From: Owenia fusiformis
Lineage: Eukaryota; Annelida; Polychaeta; Sabellida; Oweniidae
Assembly: GCA_903813345.2 (NCBI GenBank)
Contig: CAIIXF020000008.1
Span: forward strand, 11,313,278 to 11,377,277
Length of the DNA: 64,000 nt
Direction: 5' to 3'
Numbering within the stretch: the stretch's first letter is position 1; every line of letters starts with the position of its first letter. The position numbers and the translations under genes are program-made. Below, in pieces: positions 1 through 10,919 of the stretch. The notes under the pieces were generated by a model that saw nothing but the letters and a program-made list of their open reading frames with translations, was not told the origin of the DNA and did not search any database.

Positions 1-17
1 CAATACTCATGATATCG

Positions 18-2869
18 CTAATAAAAATGGTCAACAGGATGAAGAATGTACGAGGCTAGTCTGTAAAGAAAAATGAATCGTGTAAAGGAATGTTTACAGA
101 CACAAAGTCTGTGCCAGAAATTCAATTTCATTATCGTAATAGAATTACATATTGACGTGGCTCCTAAGGTTGCCAGAACTACATCTGAGGAGACTCGACT
201 TTCAAGCCCTTGTACAGTTTTGAAAATTTTCCTCTGGGTAACGGTCAGGGTGTCCTCATCAGCAGGAGAGAGACACCACATTTCAGCCCCGAAAATGGCA
301 CGCGGGAGTATGATCGTGTTCCAAATTTTGGAAAAAAATCAGTGGATTTGATCCATTTTTGTGTAGCTTAAGCACATTTTTCAAAGAATAAAATTTTGCA
401 TTGAGTTTCTTTTTGGCCGATGTGGCCAGAGGTTTTGAATCGAAATTTGGAGTAACTTCGTTACCAACATATGTGACCTTTCTGGTTTCGTGAACTGACT
501 CAGCTCCAATGTGCCATTTACGCATGCCTTGATTTTTTACAAAATTTCTTTTTGACTCATTAAAAATCACAATATTACTTTTGCTGCCTTTACCTGCATG
601 ATAAATCATGCGCCATTTTGCGCTGTAAGAAAGAACAATATCTAGGAGTGCTTGTAGAGCATTTGGGGTTGTCGAAATAAGAGTGGTGTCGTCGGCAACG
701 AGTATACATGGTATATGTCGATCCCCTAGCTGAAGACCAGAATTGGAGTCAATTAGATCTTTAATTAGGGCGTCGATATAAACCAGAAACCAAAGTGAAC
801 TGGTAACTCTACCCTGGCCAACGCCTTGATTAATACAGAATTGTCGAGAGTATGTACCATTGTATAATACCATGGCAGTTGTATCAGTATAACTGTCCAC
901 GATGAGTCGCCATGCTTTACCATTAATACCTAAAGAAAATAGCTTGTAAAAGAGGCCCTTGCGCCACAGAAAATCATATGCCTTGTGGTTGTCCAAAAAT
1001 GCAGCAAAAACTACACTATTTCTTTCTTTAAAATGAAGGATTATTTTAAGGGTTAAGATGCGTTCCCATAACTTGTACATACAACTGGTTAAAGTGAGGC
1101 CTCGATAATTATCAGTAATTGTCGACTGCTTACCCTTACCTTTAAATAAGGAAATGATAATTCCCAACTTAAAGGCCGGTGGAATTTTGGCAATTCTAAT
1201 CATCGCGTTAAAGATCCTACATAAATAATGAAGAACAATTGTATCACAAAATTTGAAGTGCTCAATAGTAACTAAATCGTGCCCTGGAGCTTTGCCGTTG
1301 TTGAAAGTGCTCAAGCTATGCGATAATTCGTCAAACGTGATTGGATCCTCAAAAATTCCATCATGCATGCTATGAGACTTTTCTAACATTAATGGGAATT
1401 GGTTTTCTATGTAATCATGAAAATTATTATCAAAGTGATGATGATTAGATTCTTTACCCAAACGTTCATAGTGGTCTACCCAAGCGCCACGGATTAAATC
1501 TGGATCGCGAATCATAATACCATCAACTAGTAACTCATGGCCAATATTAAGATTGCATTTAGAATGACCATTGTGATTTTTTACTAATCTATAAAACAAA
1601 GCGCTGTCAACTTCGGCTGCATCTTGTAAATCTTTGAGTTGTTTCTGATCGTATTCAAATTTTAATCTTTTTAGTTGTCGAGTGAAGGCACGTTTTTGTA
1701 ATTTGTAATTGCGAAATGAATCAAAGGCAAGGCCACGAGGACTACCATCACGAATCCAAATGGTTCTTGCCTGTTTCATGGCTTTGTGCAAAGGACCCAG
1801 ATTGCCTGTCTTCCAAAATGGTTTAAGGAATTTACGAAATTTTGACTTAGGAATAACTTTGTTGCTGCACTGTGTTAAAACACTGCTTAGATTAGAGACG
1901 GCACTATCAATTTGCTCTATGGAATCTAATGGTACATTTTCATAATGTGAAATATGATCAGTAACCATATTGGAATATAAGTCGAGTTGCTCAGAATTGG
2001 CTTTACGCCATCTGGTAACATTGCGCGAAGTACATGAATCAAGCTTAATATAGGGTAACCTGATGTTGACAACCAGAACAATGGGAAGATGATCAGATAC
2101 ATTCAAGAAATGATCGTCTAAGACGGCACACTCGTTGACTAAGTCAAGTTTACAATTTGGTATAAAAATGTGATCTATACCTGTTTTATGTTTCCCGCAA
2201 TGACTGGCGTAAGTGAATCGAGGTCCAGAAGTAATATCACGACAGTTGACAGATACCAAGTTGCAGTCAAAAGCCCAATAATTCTCGAGGATATTACCTC
2301 TGTCATTCGAGACATCACATCGAGGTCCACTAGCGGAACTTAAGTGACCATTGAAACCACCAGAGAAAATGACTAACCCAGAGTCAGCATAGGTGGCGTA
2401 TAATTCATACAGAGTATGCCGGTAAATATACTGCAAAGATAAAAATACTATATCCCTCAGAATGAATAAGTTCAATGCCACATATCCTGTCACCGTGTAT
2501 GATTTTCTTTTTGACAAGCATAGAATTCCTGTATAAAATAGCAACTCCGCCGTAACCGCGACAGTTGCGCTCATTTACTCTGATTGACAAACTTTCGTCG
2601 CATATGCCAATTGCCGTGAAATTGAGATCTAATGAATCTAGAAATGAGATGTTATCAGGGCATAGCCAATGTTCGGTTAATGTGATGATATCGTTTGATT
2701 TCAATAAATTCATGAGATATGGGCTACTAGACATGACACCTCTGCAATTCCAGTTTGCAATTTTTAAATGGCTATTCATAAAATAAGGTAAAATTATGCG
2801 AGCAGTAAGTAATGCATGGATAAGGAAAACAGTACATGTTAATAAGAGTAATACACTGTACATTGACAT
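18..2869 (-). pseudogene. LINE ORF2 endonuclease-reverse transcriptase, two frameshifts
   Basis: Segment 1 (2869-~2410) carries the start of the endonuclease: IANWNCRG, TEHWL with the catalytic Glu, and GYGGVAILYR. Segment 2 (~2420-283) carries the rest: FSGGFNGHL where the family has GDFN, so the Asp is replaced by Gly, then GIDHIFIP and SDHLPIV. The reverse transcriptase follows, with its catalytic box as VADDTT (near 690) and GVGQG before it. Segment 3 (from about 325 to the window edge) continues with the RT thumb region, including IWNTIILPRAIFGAE. The first frame break is at about 2,415 and the second at a poly-T run (minus strand) near 330-336. The substituted endonuclease Asp and the two shifts show a dead copy. 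Confidence 0.85.
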
Positions 2870-2870
2870 T

Positions 2871-4304
2871 TTAGGTATAAAATCCTGTGTCGTCGTATCT
2901 ATCGAGATATGGGCCATAATATGAATTGTCATCATGATATGCATTGTTGCTATAATCGCCTTCGTGCGCGTTGGTATGCCAGTCATCGTGATGAGGACTA
3001 AGTTTGGATTTATCATGCATTGGTTTTGAAACCCATTCTCTACAAACGACATTTCTTGGCCAAAAGTCGTGTTGCAAGGCTTTCTTGAAATCCGAAGCGA
3101 TGACATTTACTCGGACAAGTAGCCATTCGTTTTCTGATCCAGCTTGTTTACGAGCCATTACTCTGAGCCATGTAACAGTTACACCGCGGGATTCAGCATA
3201 ACGTGTAAGAGAAGGACGAAGTTGGTCGTAAGGAACGGATTTCACATATGCTAGAGCCAAACGTTTAGTATTACGTCTGTGAGAGATAACACCTTGAAAG
3301 TCATCATCAACTGACGCCACCTCGTTAAAATAACGAGCCTCATAATTTGCATTAAGATTATCAGCTGATGATGTCTTCGAAGTGGTATTAATGACACTCT
3401 TAATAGAAGAGCCTTTGAAATCTGTATTATTAGATTTGGATTTAGCAGATGAGAGATCATTTTGACTTACGCGCGCACTAACATTTGAAACAGAACTGGC
3501 TTTGTTTCGTGCTCGTTCTGATACTTGTTTATGTGGCCAGGGTAAATTAGTCGGAAATGGCGTTCTAGCACTAGATGTGGATGGCGGGGCAAGTGTAGTA
3601 CAGGAGATACCAGCATTGTTTGAAGATGTAGAGTCGTTATTGTTGGCGCGTAGGTTGCTGTTACTGCAGAGTGACGTTGTCTGCTCACGGTCTGAAGAAG
3701 TGGCATTAGCGCTTACAGCTGCGAGTGATGGGGCAGGAACTGTAGTTGGAATGACAGACGGGGTGATATGCTCCGGCAAAGCTGACGTAGCGCTATGATT
3801 ACCAGAAGCAGTTGAGGTATGAGTAATTGAAGTAGTAGATGAAGAAGACGAGCATGTAGAGATCAGTGTGTTATCTCCTGCTTTATGTGCATAGGAGTGT
3901 TGCGGTTTAACACTTGTGCCAGTGTAAGTTGAAGGTATATCCCAGACTGATGCATGTCTGGTAACAACTACATCAGTGCGTGAAGGTTCACTATGTGGAC
4001 GTGATCGTATTGCTGTGGATGAATTGGTGGCATAGTGTTGCGAGCAAGAGGTTAACGAACGTTTTTCCACGTTATGGAGTTTATCTTGAATGGAATTCAT
4101 TCTCTTGATTAGAGATTTCTTCATATCTGAGACTGTTTTGTTAAGGTTTTCTATTTCGATGCTTTGATCTTTAATAGTTTTGTTTGCCAACCTGAGCTCT
4201 GATTTGAGCTGCTGTGCTGAATCTTTGGTACGGTTCAGTTCATTTCGGGTAATATCAAGATCATTCTTGATAGCGTCAGCTTTTGTTTTGTTAATCTTGG
4301 CCAT
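2871..4304 (-). CDS. LINE ORF1 protein, coiled-coil RNA-binding candidate
   Basis: A 477-residue ORF. The first ~80 residues are heptad-like and charged (KSELRLANKTIKDQSIEIENL), which predicts a coiled coil for trimerisation as in LINE ORF1 proteins. A long Ser/Thr-rich low-complexity centre (about residues 95-330) follows, then a more ordered C-terminal block near residues 335-430 that may bind nucleic acid. I see no zinc knuckle. The stop (2873-2871) lies one base before the ORF2 ATG, so ORF2 probably depends on reinitiation. A second frame upstream (4549-4305) also reads like protein (ITKKASFLNIND), so the original ORF1 may have begun further 5' and lost its frame at about 4310. Role inferred from position in the element. 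Confidence 0.75.
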   Translation of the reverse strand: MAKINKTKADAIKNDLDITRNELNRTKDSAQQLKSELRLANKTIKDQSIEIENLNKTVSDMKKSLIKRMNSIQDKLHNVEKRSLTSCSQHYATNSSTAIRSRPHSEPSRTDVVVTRHASVWDIPSTYTGTSVKPQHSYAHKAGDNTLISTCSSSSSTTSITHTSTASGNHSATSALPEHITPSVIPTTVPAPSLAAVSANATSSDREQTTSLCSNSNLRANNNDSTSSNNAGISCTTLAPPSTSSARTPFPTNLPWPHKQVSERARNKASSVSNVSARVSQNDLSSAKSKSNNTDFKGSSIKSVINTTSKTSSADNLNANYEARYFNEVASVDDDFQGVISHRRNTKRLALAYVKSVPYDQLRPSLTRYAESRGVTVTWLRVMARKQAGSENEWLLVRVNVIASDFKKALQHDFWPRNVVCREWVSKPMHDKSKLSPHHDDWHTNAHEGDYSNNAYHDDNSYYGPYLDRYDDTGFYT

Positions 4305-4539
4305 ATCCAGATCAACTCATTTGTTACTAAGGTTTTTAAATCCATTATGTGCGTGAGGACGGTGAGGGCAGTGTCAGATGAAGTCGTATCGTTAATATTG
4401 AGAAATGAAGCTTTTTTTGTAATTGGTTTTCGTGAGGATTTCGAGTTAATCATACTTTTCACATCAGATATGTTGGCAGCACCTTCGATGAACATGAATA
4501 GCGATAAATTGATTTTTTTTACATAATATAGATTTGAAT

Positions 4540-4628
4540 TTCTATACATTACAAAGCGTTGCGCTTTTAAAATAACATGACACTCATTAGATATTAAAAA
4601 TAGCTTTGGCTAGAGGTCGCATCTCGTT
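4540..4628 (-). repeat. YR retrotransposon repeat B2, element terminus
   Basis: Second copy of the 89-bp B repeat, at the 3' end of the YR element. Its outer edge meets the 5' end of the LINE at 4539/4540. The 318 bp between B2 and A2 (4629-4946) shows no gene and no third repeat copy. Confidence 0.85.
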
Positions 4629-4946
4629 TATTAATTATTAAGGCCAGGACCCATTGAATTACATCGGATAATTTTCCAGTAGTGTAAATTTACGCATCAT
4701 TTATGAACATCGGTAATAAAGTATGCCTACAGATGCATGTCTGAGTTGATTTGGATTACTAGTACATAAAATCGTAAAGACTGAGACTTAATGATATGTT
4801 GAAAAAACTTTCGATTGATTGAATGCATTAATTTTCACCATTAAAACCTCTATGTGAGGAGCCTCGAAATGTGGCCTGAAAAGGTATGAACTAATGCATG
4901 GAACCTATCGAACGTTGAACATGTTTAACCTGCAATGACGTTTAAG

Positions 4947-5143
4947 AAGGTGTTCACTGTATAGATGACGTAGCCAGAATGGTTTCGTCTCTCCTAAACA
5001 CTACACACCTATTCACTCACTCATATTCTACTCGCATTCGAAAATAGCGTTCGATTTTCGTAACGCTAAAGCTACACTCTGTAGTAATATGTAGAAATAA
5101 TTTATATTCTAATTCGTTACACTCAAACGAATATAAATAAAAC
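4947..5143 (-). repeat. YR retrotransposon repeat A2 (3' copy)
   Basis: 197 bp matching A1 at 17461-17658 with about two differences (one substitution, one missing base). It directly abuts B1 at 5143/5144, the join expected of the internal B1-A2 junction in PAT/Ngaro-like elements. Confidence 0.9.
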
Positions 5144-5232
5144 TTCTATACATTACAAAGCGTTGCGCTTTTAAAATAACATGACACTCATTAGATATTA
5201 AAAATAGCTTTGGCTAGAGGTCGCATCTCGTT
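5144..5232 (-). repeat. YR retrotransposon repeat B1
   Basis: 89 bp identical by eye to 4540-4628 (B2). It lies downstream of the YR gene and adjoins A2. Confidence 0.9.
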
Positions 5233-5345
5233 ACAGAAAATCTAGAGAAAGAGTTGGCTTCTTGACACGTTACTTTAACAACGGTACTCTTAACTTTAAA
5301 CATTTTATTGAGAATATTTCATTACAAACATTCATAGACCAAGTT

Positions 5346-6332
5346 TCATGGTAACTCCCAATCTACTTCTATAATATCGTCTTTCACATATCCATCTTTT
5401 GCGGTCTCACTCTTCCAACGACCATGTCGTTTAAAATTTCTCTCTAAAACTGAACTGTTGGCCGCCGTTGTGGCGCCTCCTGATCTTAACGAATGTACAC
5501 CGAAAAGCTTTGGATTGAGACCAATACTCTTGATGGATGTTAACACAATTTCTCTGACTGTTGTGTAAGATAACATTCTGTTAGCGGACCTTGCTACAAA
5601 ACTACCATCTTTCTTGCGAGACAACCCTCTAAAAATATATTGGTCTTTTGATAACAAGTGCTTGGGATCAAGAGCCTTTAAATAACTTTGTAAAATATTA
5701 TATGGGCATGTTATGTTACCAGTTTTTGCAATCACAACTGAATTTCCATTTCGATAAACATCTGTCTTGGATTGTGGAATGTTTATTGTAAAATACATTT
5801 CGTCAAATGAAATGTCACCTACGGTTATGTGTGCTAATTCGGAATAACGTAAAAACCCAGCAAAACCTAACACGCAAAGAGTGACGTTTCTCAAGTTTTT
5901 AAGTGAATTGTCCTTGGACATGTTGTTAACTAATTGAGTCAACATACTTGCGTCTATGGGTTCTTTTTTCTGAACAGGTTTGCTAGTTTGACGTTTTGCT
6001 GCCTCTATTATGTTAGTGACTAATGATGAACAGCATGGATCTGGTAAATCTGCACATTTGTGCGCCCAGCTAATGCTTGAGCGTGAAGAGTTCAAAACAT
6101 GATATGATGATCCACTTTGTAGTTGAGCTAACAAGAATTTTGCGATATACCTTGGTTCGGAAGGAATGTCCTTGACTTCGGGGAAATTGTTAGACCATCG
6201 AGTCCACTTTTCGAAGTAAAATGTATATTTTTTCTTTGTGTTGTCGCTTTTACTGGAGTTGACGATTTCAACCATCAATTGTTTTGATAGTATTTTTAAC
6301 TGTGGGTCTTCTATTGTTTTCATATTGTCCAT
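5346..6332 (-). CDS. Tyrosine recombinase (YR) of DIRS-order retrotransposon
   Basis: A 328-residue uninterrupted ORF starting at ATG 6332. It holds the phage-integrase/tyrosine-recombinase tetrad: Arg162 in GFLRYSEL, His280-x-x-Arg283 in GVHSLRSGG, His303 in RHGRW, and the nucleophile Tyr315 in KDGYV. HSLRSGGAT followed by HGRW is characteristic of DIRS, PAT and Ngaro recombinases. The N-terminal 130 residues form the core-binding SAM-like part. The enzyme inserts a circular cDNA by site-specific recombination without target duplication. It is the only intact gene of this element; gag and pol upstream are broken. Crypton origin is less likely because the A/B split repeats and gag/pol flank it. 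Confidence 0.93.
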   Translation of the reverse strand: MDNMKTIEDPQLKILSKQLMVEIVNSSKSDNTKKKYTFYFEKWTRWSNNFPEVKDIPSEPRYIAKFLLAQLQSGSSYHVLNSSRSSISWAHKCADLPDPCCSSLVTNIIEAAKRQTSKPVQKKEPIDASMLTQLVNNMSKDNSLKNLRNVTLCVLGFAGFLRYSELAHITVGDISFDEMYFTINIPQSKTDVYRNGNSVVIAKTGNITCPYNILQSYLKALDPKHLLSKDQYIFRGLSRKKDGSFVARSANRMLSYTTVREIVLTSIKSIGLNPKLFGVHSLRSGGATTAANSSVLERNFKRHGRWKSETAKDGYVKDDIIEVDWELP

Positions 6333-6339
6333 GCCCGTT

Positions 6340-7890
6340 TCAACAATCCTTGAATTTTTTGATCATATTACAATTGTTTTTCCTACTGAGAAAACTTAAA
6401 CACGTAATTATGCATGCATTTCTTCTTATTTTTTTTTTTTTACAATTCTTTTATCAGCTTCTATTGCTGCTCGTTTTCCGTCAACGTCGTCTTTCGAGAG
6501 CCTTCCGAGTATACCTGTAAAAGGATGTGTCTGGGTATATGCCCTTTTGGTCCCTCAGTCAGATGGATGTGAAATATGGTTTTTATTACTGTCTTAGTTA
6601 TATTTGATAAGAATATTTACTTTTTCACGAGTTTTGATGCATAATTAACCCCCTGCTGAGAGTCAGAATAAGTATCTTAATAAATAAAAAAGGCCATTAT
6701 CATAGAAAAAACACCAATGGCAGCATGTATGACATACAAAGGAGAAATAAGTTAAGACCCATGAAGAATTAATAAAAAAATCATATTATTGAAATATATT
6801 TAAGGATTAATTTTTTTCTTCAAAACTTTTGAATTTCCCGCCAGTTTAATTTGAAGGGGGAAAAACAAGATGGCTGCCATTTGATGTAAGAAATATCAAA
6901 AAAAAGTTCCTTCACTTTTAGTTTTCACAATGAGCACAGTTTTCCGGTTTAGTTTTTTTGACTGATTCTGATTCTTCATCACCAGGGTCATGTATAGGGA
7001 TTATAAAATTGAAACCAAAATGTTGTGCTCAGCATGAATTTGACTGAAATATGTGTAACTTCACCAACACAATTGAAGTCTCAAAACTGGATGCTCAGTA
7101 ACTTTGAGTGACTATAATCCCTTGATTACCCAGATAAACACCAATTCACTTATCAAGAAATACCAATCCATTCAATGTCTATACAAAGAAAGTAAGCAAT
7201 GTTTTGGAGGATATGTTTCAAACTTTTTGTATAAATAATTCATTTAATATTTGCCATTGATTTTTTTTCAGTTCTCAAAAAGTGATTTGCACTGTCTTTG
7301 ATGCCAATATTCTTCATCAATTGTGATACAAATTGATATTTTTGTAATCTCATAAGAAGGATAAGATATTGAAGTTTAATAATATGTGTGATTGAGTTGG
7401 TTTTTCAGACATTACAATTTTCAATATTTTCTAAGTCAATACCCAGACTCATTCCCAGACTCATCCTTTATACAATCGATAATATTTCAATTACTTGAAC
7501 AACGGGGGTATTCTGCTTCTTCGGTGCTCAATATCTTTCACAGAATTCAACCAATCGAAGCTTTCATCCAGTTTCTAAAATTAATAGATATTCATAAATG
7601 ACAAACATAATATGAAACGTGTACATGTATTTGATATAAAATATACAATTACATATGACAGAAACATAAACAAGTTGTCTATAAATTTGTACGTAAACAT
7701 TTGTATTCACCATACTCTTTATTCTCATAACATACAACATAAAAATTAAAACAGAAAAAGATGTCTGTAATAGCAGAATGACGTATAGGCTTACAGTGTC
7801 TATTTGTATTCTTAGCATATTTCCAGCAAGATGTTATCATTAGTAAAGATACGTTTGCTATCACTTACTGCCCGTGTCAATGATATATTT
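6340..7890. other. AT-rich insert with no gene, inside the YR element
   Basis: About 1.55 kb upstream of the YR start codon. I see no coding homology, only short ORFs and poly-T/A runs (6430-6444, 7261-7269). It belongs to the roughly 8 kb separating the YR gene from RNase H. The exact breakpoint of the YR element is not visible. Confidence 0.5.
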
Positions 7891-7895
7891 TAACC

Positions 7896-8265
7896 ATACA
7901 GTGGCTATTCGTTATATAATTCTGCAGTGACCATTCGTTCTTTAAAAATATCCGGTGTCTAAACGTCTTAAACCTACAGTGGGTATACGTTTTAAGCCTA
8001 CGGTGGCTATTGTTTAAGCCTACGGTGGCTATACGTTTTGAGCCTACGGTGGCTATACGTTTTGAGCCTACAGTGGCTATACGTTTTGAGCCTACGATGG
8101 CTATACGTTTTGAGCCAGCCTACGGTGGCTATACGTTTTGAGCCTACGGTGGCTATACGTTTTTGAGCCTACGATGGTTATATGTTTTGAGCCTATGGTG
8201 GATATAAGTTTTAAGCAACGTAAGCAACATAATTGATGGTTATACGTTTTAAGCCTATGGTGGCA
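7896..8265. repeat. 24-bp minisatellite, about 14 degenerate copies
   Basis: The unit is close to CCTACGGTGGCTATACGTTTTGAG and is cleanest at 7975-8165. A further copy lies at 14341-14362, just beyond the right end of the Harbinger element, which shows that the transposon landed inside this array. Confidence 0.9.
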
Positions 8266-8646
8266 ATTGGCATCCCTGTTTAGCGTAAGTTTGTCATATA
8301 CAATAGAGAGGTTTCGCACAACGGGTTTGCTAAAACGTATCCGCATCCGTATCTCGTTACGTTTACGGATACGTTATTCGAAAATTTTCGTTTCGCAGTA
8401 CGTTTTTTTAGCACGTAATCCACAAAACGTATCTCAAGCCGTGACCTTGACAATAACATTCATTTCCTGTGGAAGTAACACAACAGTTATATCTTCTCAA
8501 AAAGGTAAGATTTTGTTCACTCATGTCGTGTAATTTGGCAATATCGATTTATGTTATTTTGCCCCTCATATCATTTCGTGAACATAGAATAATAGTACAT
8601 TCTGTCTCTAAACATGGGATAACTATAATCTCCCTGAATATATAGT

Positions 8647-8821
8647 CCCGGTGTGAAAGAAATTATGGTCCCCTGGGGATTATGGTCCCCTTTCCAAACG
8701 GCCCTTACTGGCCCTGATTGTGTATAAAATAATAAGGGAAAGAGTTGTGATTAGGTCACTATATAAATCAATGGAGAGTAGGACCATAATTTGATAGGAC
8801 CTCCTACCCTTTTACACCGGG
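8647..8821. mobile_element. 175-bp MITE with 9-bp target duplication
   Basis: Inverted termini CCCGGTGTGAAAG / CTTTTACACCGGG, flanked by ATATATAGT at 8638-8646 and 8822-8830. The 9-bp duplication suggests a Mutator-like or P-like source transposase. Confidence 0.85.
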
Positions 8822-9165
8822 ATATATAGTCCAAGGATGCATGTTACCAGACTATATTTTCTATGGTATACAATATAACTTCGAGGTATTTATACTGACG
8901 AACTATAGATACGTTGACAGCAGTCCCATCCCCATTCAGTACCAATCCTAAATAGCATACCCCATTCAACCAGCTTTGCCTCTTTTTAAGGAGTGATATT
9001 CGATTGTTTGGGAATTCTTTGCTAAAATATGATATCCTGATCCAAATATCAATTATATTTTCAAGTAATATTCGATCTATATCATTGTAACCATGGGGTA
9101 ATAGTAGTTAGCCTAATTCACTATTTTATTTCATTCTAGTAGTGTGATCTTCGACAACTGTACAT

Positions 9166-10392
9166 ATGGCAGGCATTGACCCAGTCACCGCGGCCGCTAT
9201 TATTGATGACAAGGATGACGAGGAAACACTCCTCCTATATCACTTATTTGAGGAAGATAGGCGTGATGGTATTAACGCATTCAGAATAAATCTGGAAAGT
9301 CTATCAAATGAAGAGTGCAGTCTCTTGTTTCGATTTGAAAAAGATGATCTATTCAGGATATCTCAGGTCATCGAGTTACCAAACGTATTCACTGGTTATA
9401 ACCGATGTTCGTGTAGTGGCATCGAGGGCTTGTGCCTTTTACTTCGCCGTCTTGTGTACCCAAATCGACTGTGGGACATCAATGGGATGTTTGGTGTGGA
9501 TCTGTCGACAACTTTGATTTTGATAAACACAGTGAACAACTACGTGTATGAACATTTTGGACCTCTTTTAACAGAGTTTAACCAGCCATGGATGACCATT
9601 CCAGATTTACAACGATATGCTCGCGCGATTCAGGCTAAAGATGCCCCTCTTATAAACTGTTACGGTTTTATTGATGGGACTCCAAGACCATGTGCTCGTC
9701 TACAGGAAGGGCAGCGTCATTTCTACAGTGGGCATAAAAGGGAACACTGTCTTAAATTTCAGTCTATCATATTACCCAATGGCATTATTACAAATTTGTA
9801 TGGGCCTGTTGAGGGGTCCCGGTGTAAAAGAAATTATGGTCCCCTGGGGATTATGGTCCCCTTTCCTTACGGCCCTTACTGGCCCTGACTGTGTATAAAT
9901 AATAAGGAAAATAATTGTGATTCGGTCACCATATAAATCAATAGAGAGTAGGACCAAAATTTGATAGGACCACCTACCCTTTTACACCGGCACGATGCCT
10001 CAATGCTGCGTCGCAGTAATATCCTGGATGCACTTGAAACAAAAAGCCTGCCTAACGGGGAACCCATGTCGATTTATGGAGACCCCGCGTACCCCCGAAC
10101 TCCCCATCTTATTACCCCATTTAGAGGACCCTATGTGACCCCTCAACAGGCCCAATTCAATAGAAGTATGAGTTCTGTGAGGGAAAGCGTTGAATGGGGT
10201 TTCGGAAAAATCATCAGGGAATTTGCTTTTTTGGACTTTAAAAAGAATCTCAAAATACTTTTATCTCCAATAGCTAAGTATTACAAAAATGGAGCTTTTT
10301 TAACCAATGTGCATACATGCCTTTATGGTAGTCAAGTGAATACTTACTTTAACACTGAACCTCTGTTACTTGAATACTACATTCATAGATGA
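9166..10392 (+). pseudogene. Harbinger DDE transposase split by a MITE
   Basis: The first part (9166-9817) encodes an N-terminal helical region and then the catalytic core opening, CYGFIDGTPRPCARLQEGQ with the first Asp, followed by HFYSGHKREHCLKFQ, typical of DDE_Tnp_4 transposases. A 173-bp MITE (9818-9990) then interrupts the gene. The second part (9991-10392) resumes with RHDASMLRRSNI, holds the second Asp in YGDPAYP and the Glu in VRESVEWGFGKI, and stops at 10390-10392. All three catalytic residues survive, so the insertion looks recent relative to other decay. The MITE brings in-frame stops, so the gene is inactive unless the insert is removed. Confidence 0.9.
9818..9990. mobile_element. 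173-bp MITE inside Harbinger transposase
   Basis: Termini CCCGGTGTAAAAG and its inverse CTTTTACACCGG. It is a sister of the copy at 8647-8821, with about 90% identity by eye. No 9-bp flank duplication is present here, unlike the sister. Confidence 0.88.
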
Positions 10393-10506
10393 ACATGATT
10401 GTGTAACAAACCAAACATTTTGAGACTAAACATGAACAATCATAGAAAACTGTCAACTGTTAAAACAATTGATAATTAAACAACTTTATTATTGCAAAAA
10501 CACCAT

Positions 10507-10865
10507 ATCGCTGATTGGAATCGAAAAATCTGTCCGCTGTGGTGGAGCATGGTATTTTTCTAAAACACACCAAGAAAACTTCACAATTTATATTTAACTC
10601 ACATGTTTCATTATACCAAAGAAATTCACCTACTCCGTGCAATGAGATTAATCAGTAGCGGGTAACCTTAACTTCTGTTTGACGTCCAATGACGCTAGTA
10701 AAAGCTATTGAAAACGACAAAATCAAACTCTAAATGTATCATTTCTTATTAATGGCACGATATAGTGATACGATAATATTTCCATATCTTCAGCATAACC
10801 CTGAAGGTATTAATGAGATCTGGATGTAATGGGTCGTTTTTATTTATTTTAATAAAAAATAATGT
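10507..10865. repeat. Half copy of the 42.7-kb palindromic element
   Basis: Related throughout to the left arm of the foldback at 42746-43584, including TCTGTCCGCTGTGGTGGAGCATG near 10,528 and the GTTTGACGTCCAATGACGCTAG stretch. The right arm is absent, so this is a truncated or solo arm. Confidence 0.75.
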
Positions 10866-10919
10866 TAAATTATTGACCGCTATTTGGTGATTTCTGGGTA
10901 CGTTCAAAGTGTATGAGTC

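Larger units (their letters stand above)
1..4539 (-). mobile_element. APE-type LINE retrotransposon, 3' end cut by window
   Basis: Non-LTR retrotransposon on the minus strand. ORF1 (4304-2871) is followed one base later by ORF2 (ATG at 2869), which encodes an AP-like endonuclease and then a reverse transcriptase running off the left edge. The 5' end appears to lie at 4539, where it directly abuts repeat B2 of the neighbouring YR retrotransposon. ORF2 is broken by two single-base frameshifts, so this copy cannot move by itself. The endonuclease-RT layout fits the Jockey/CR1/I supergroup; the clade is not resolved by eye. Confidence 0.88.
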
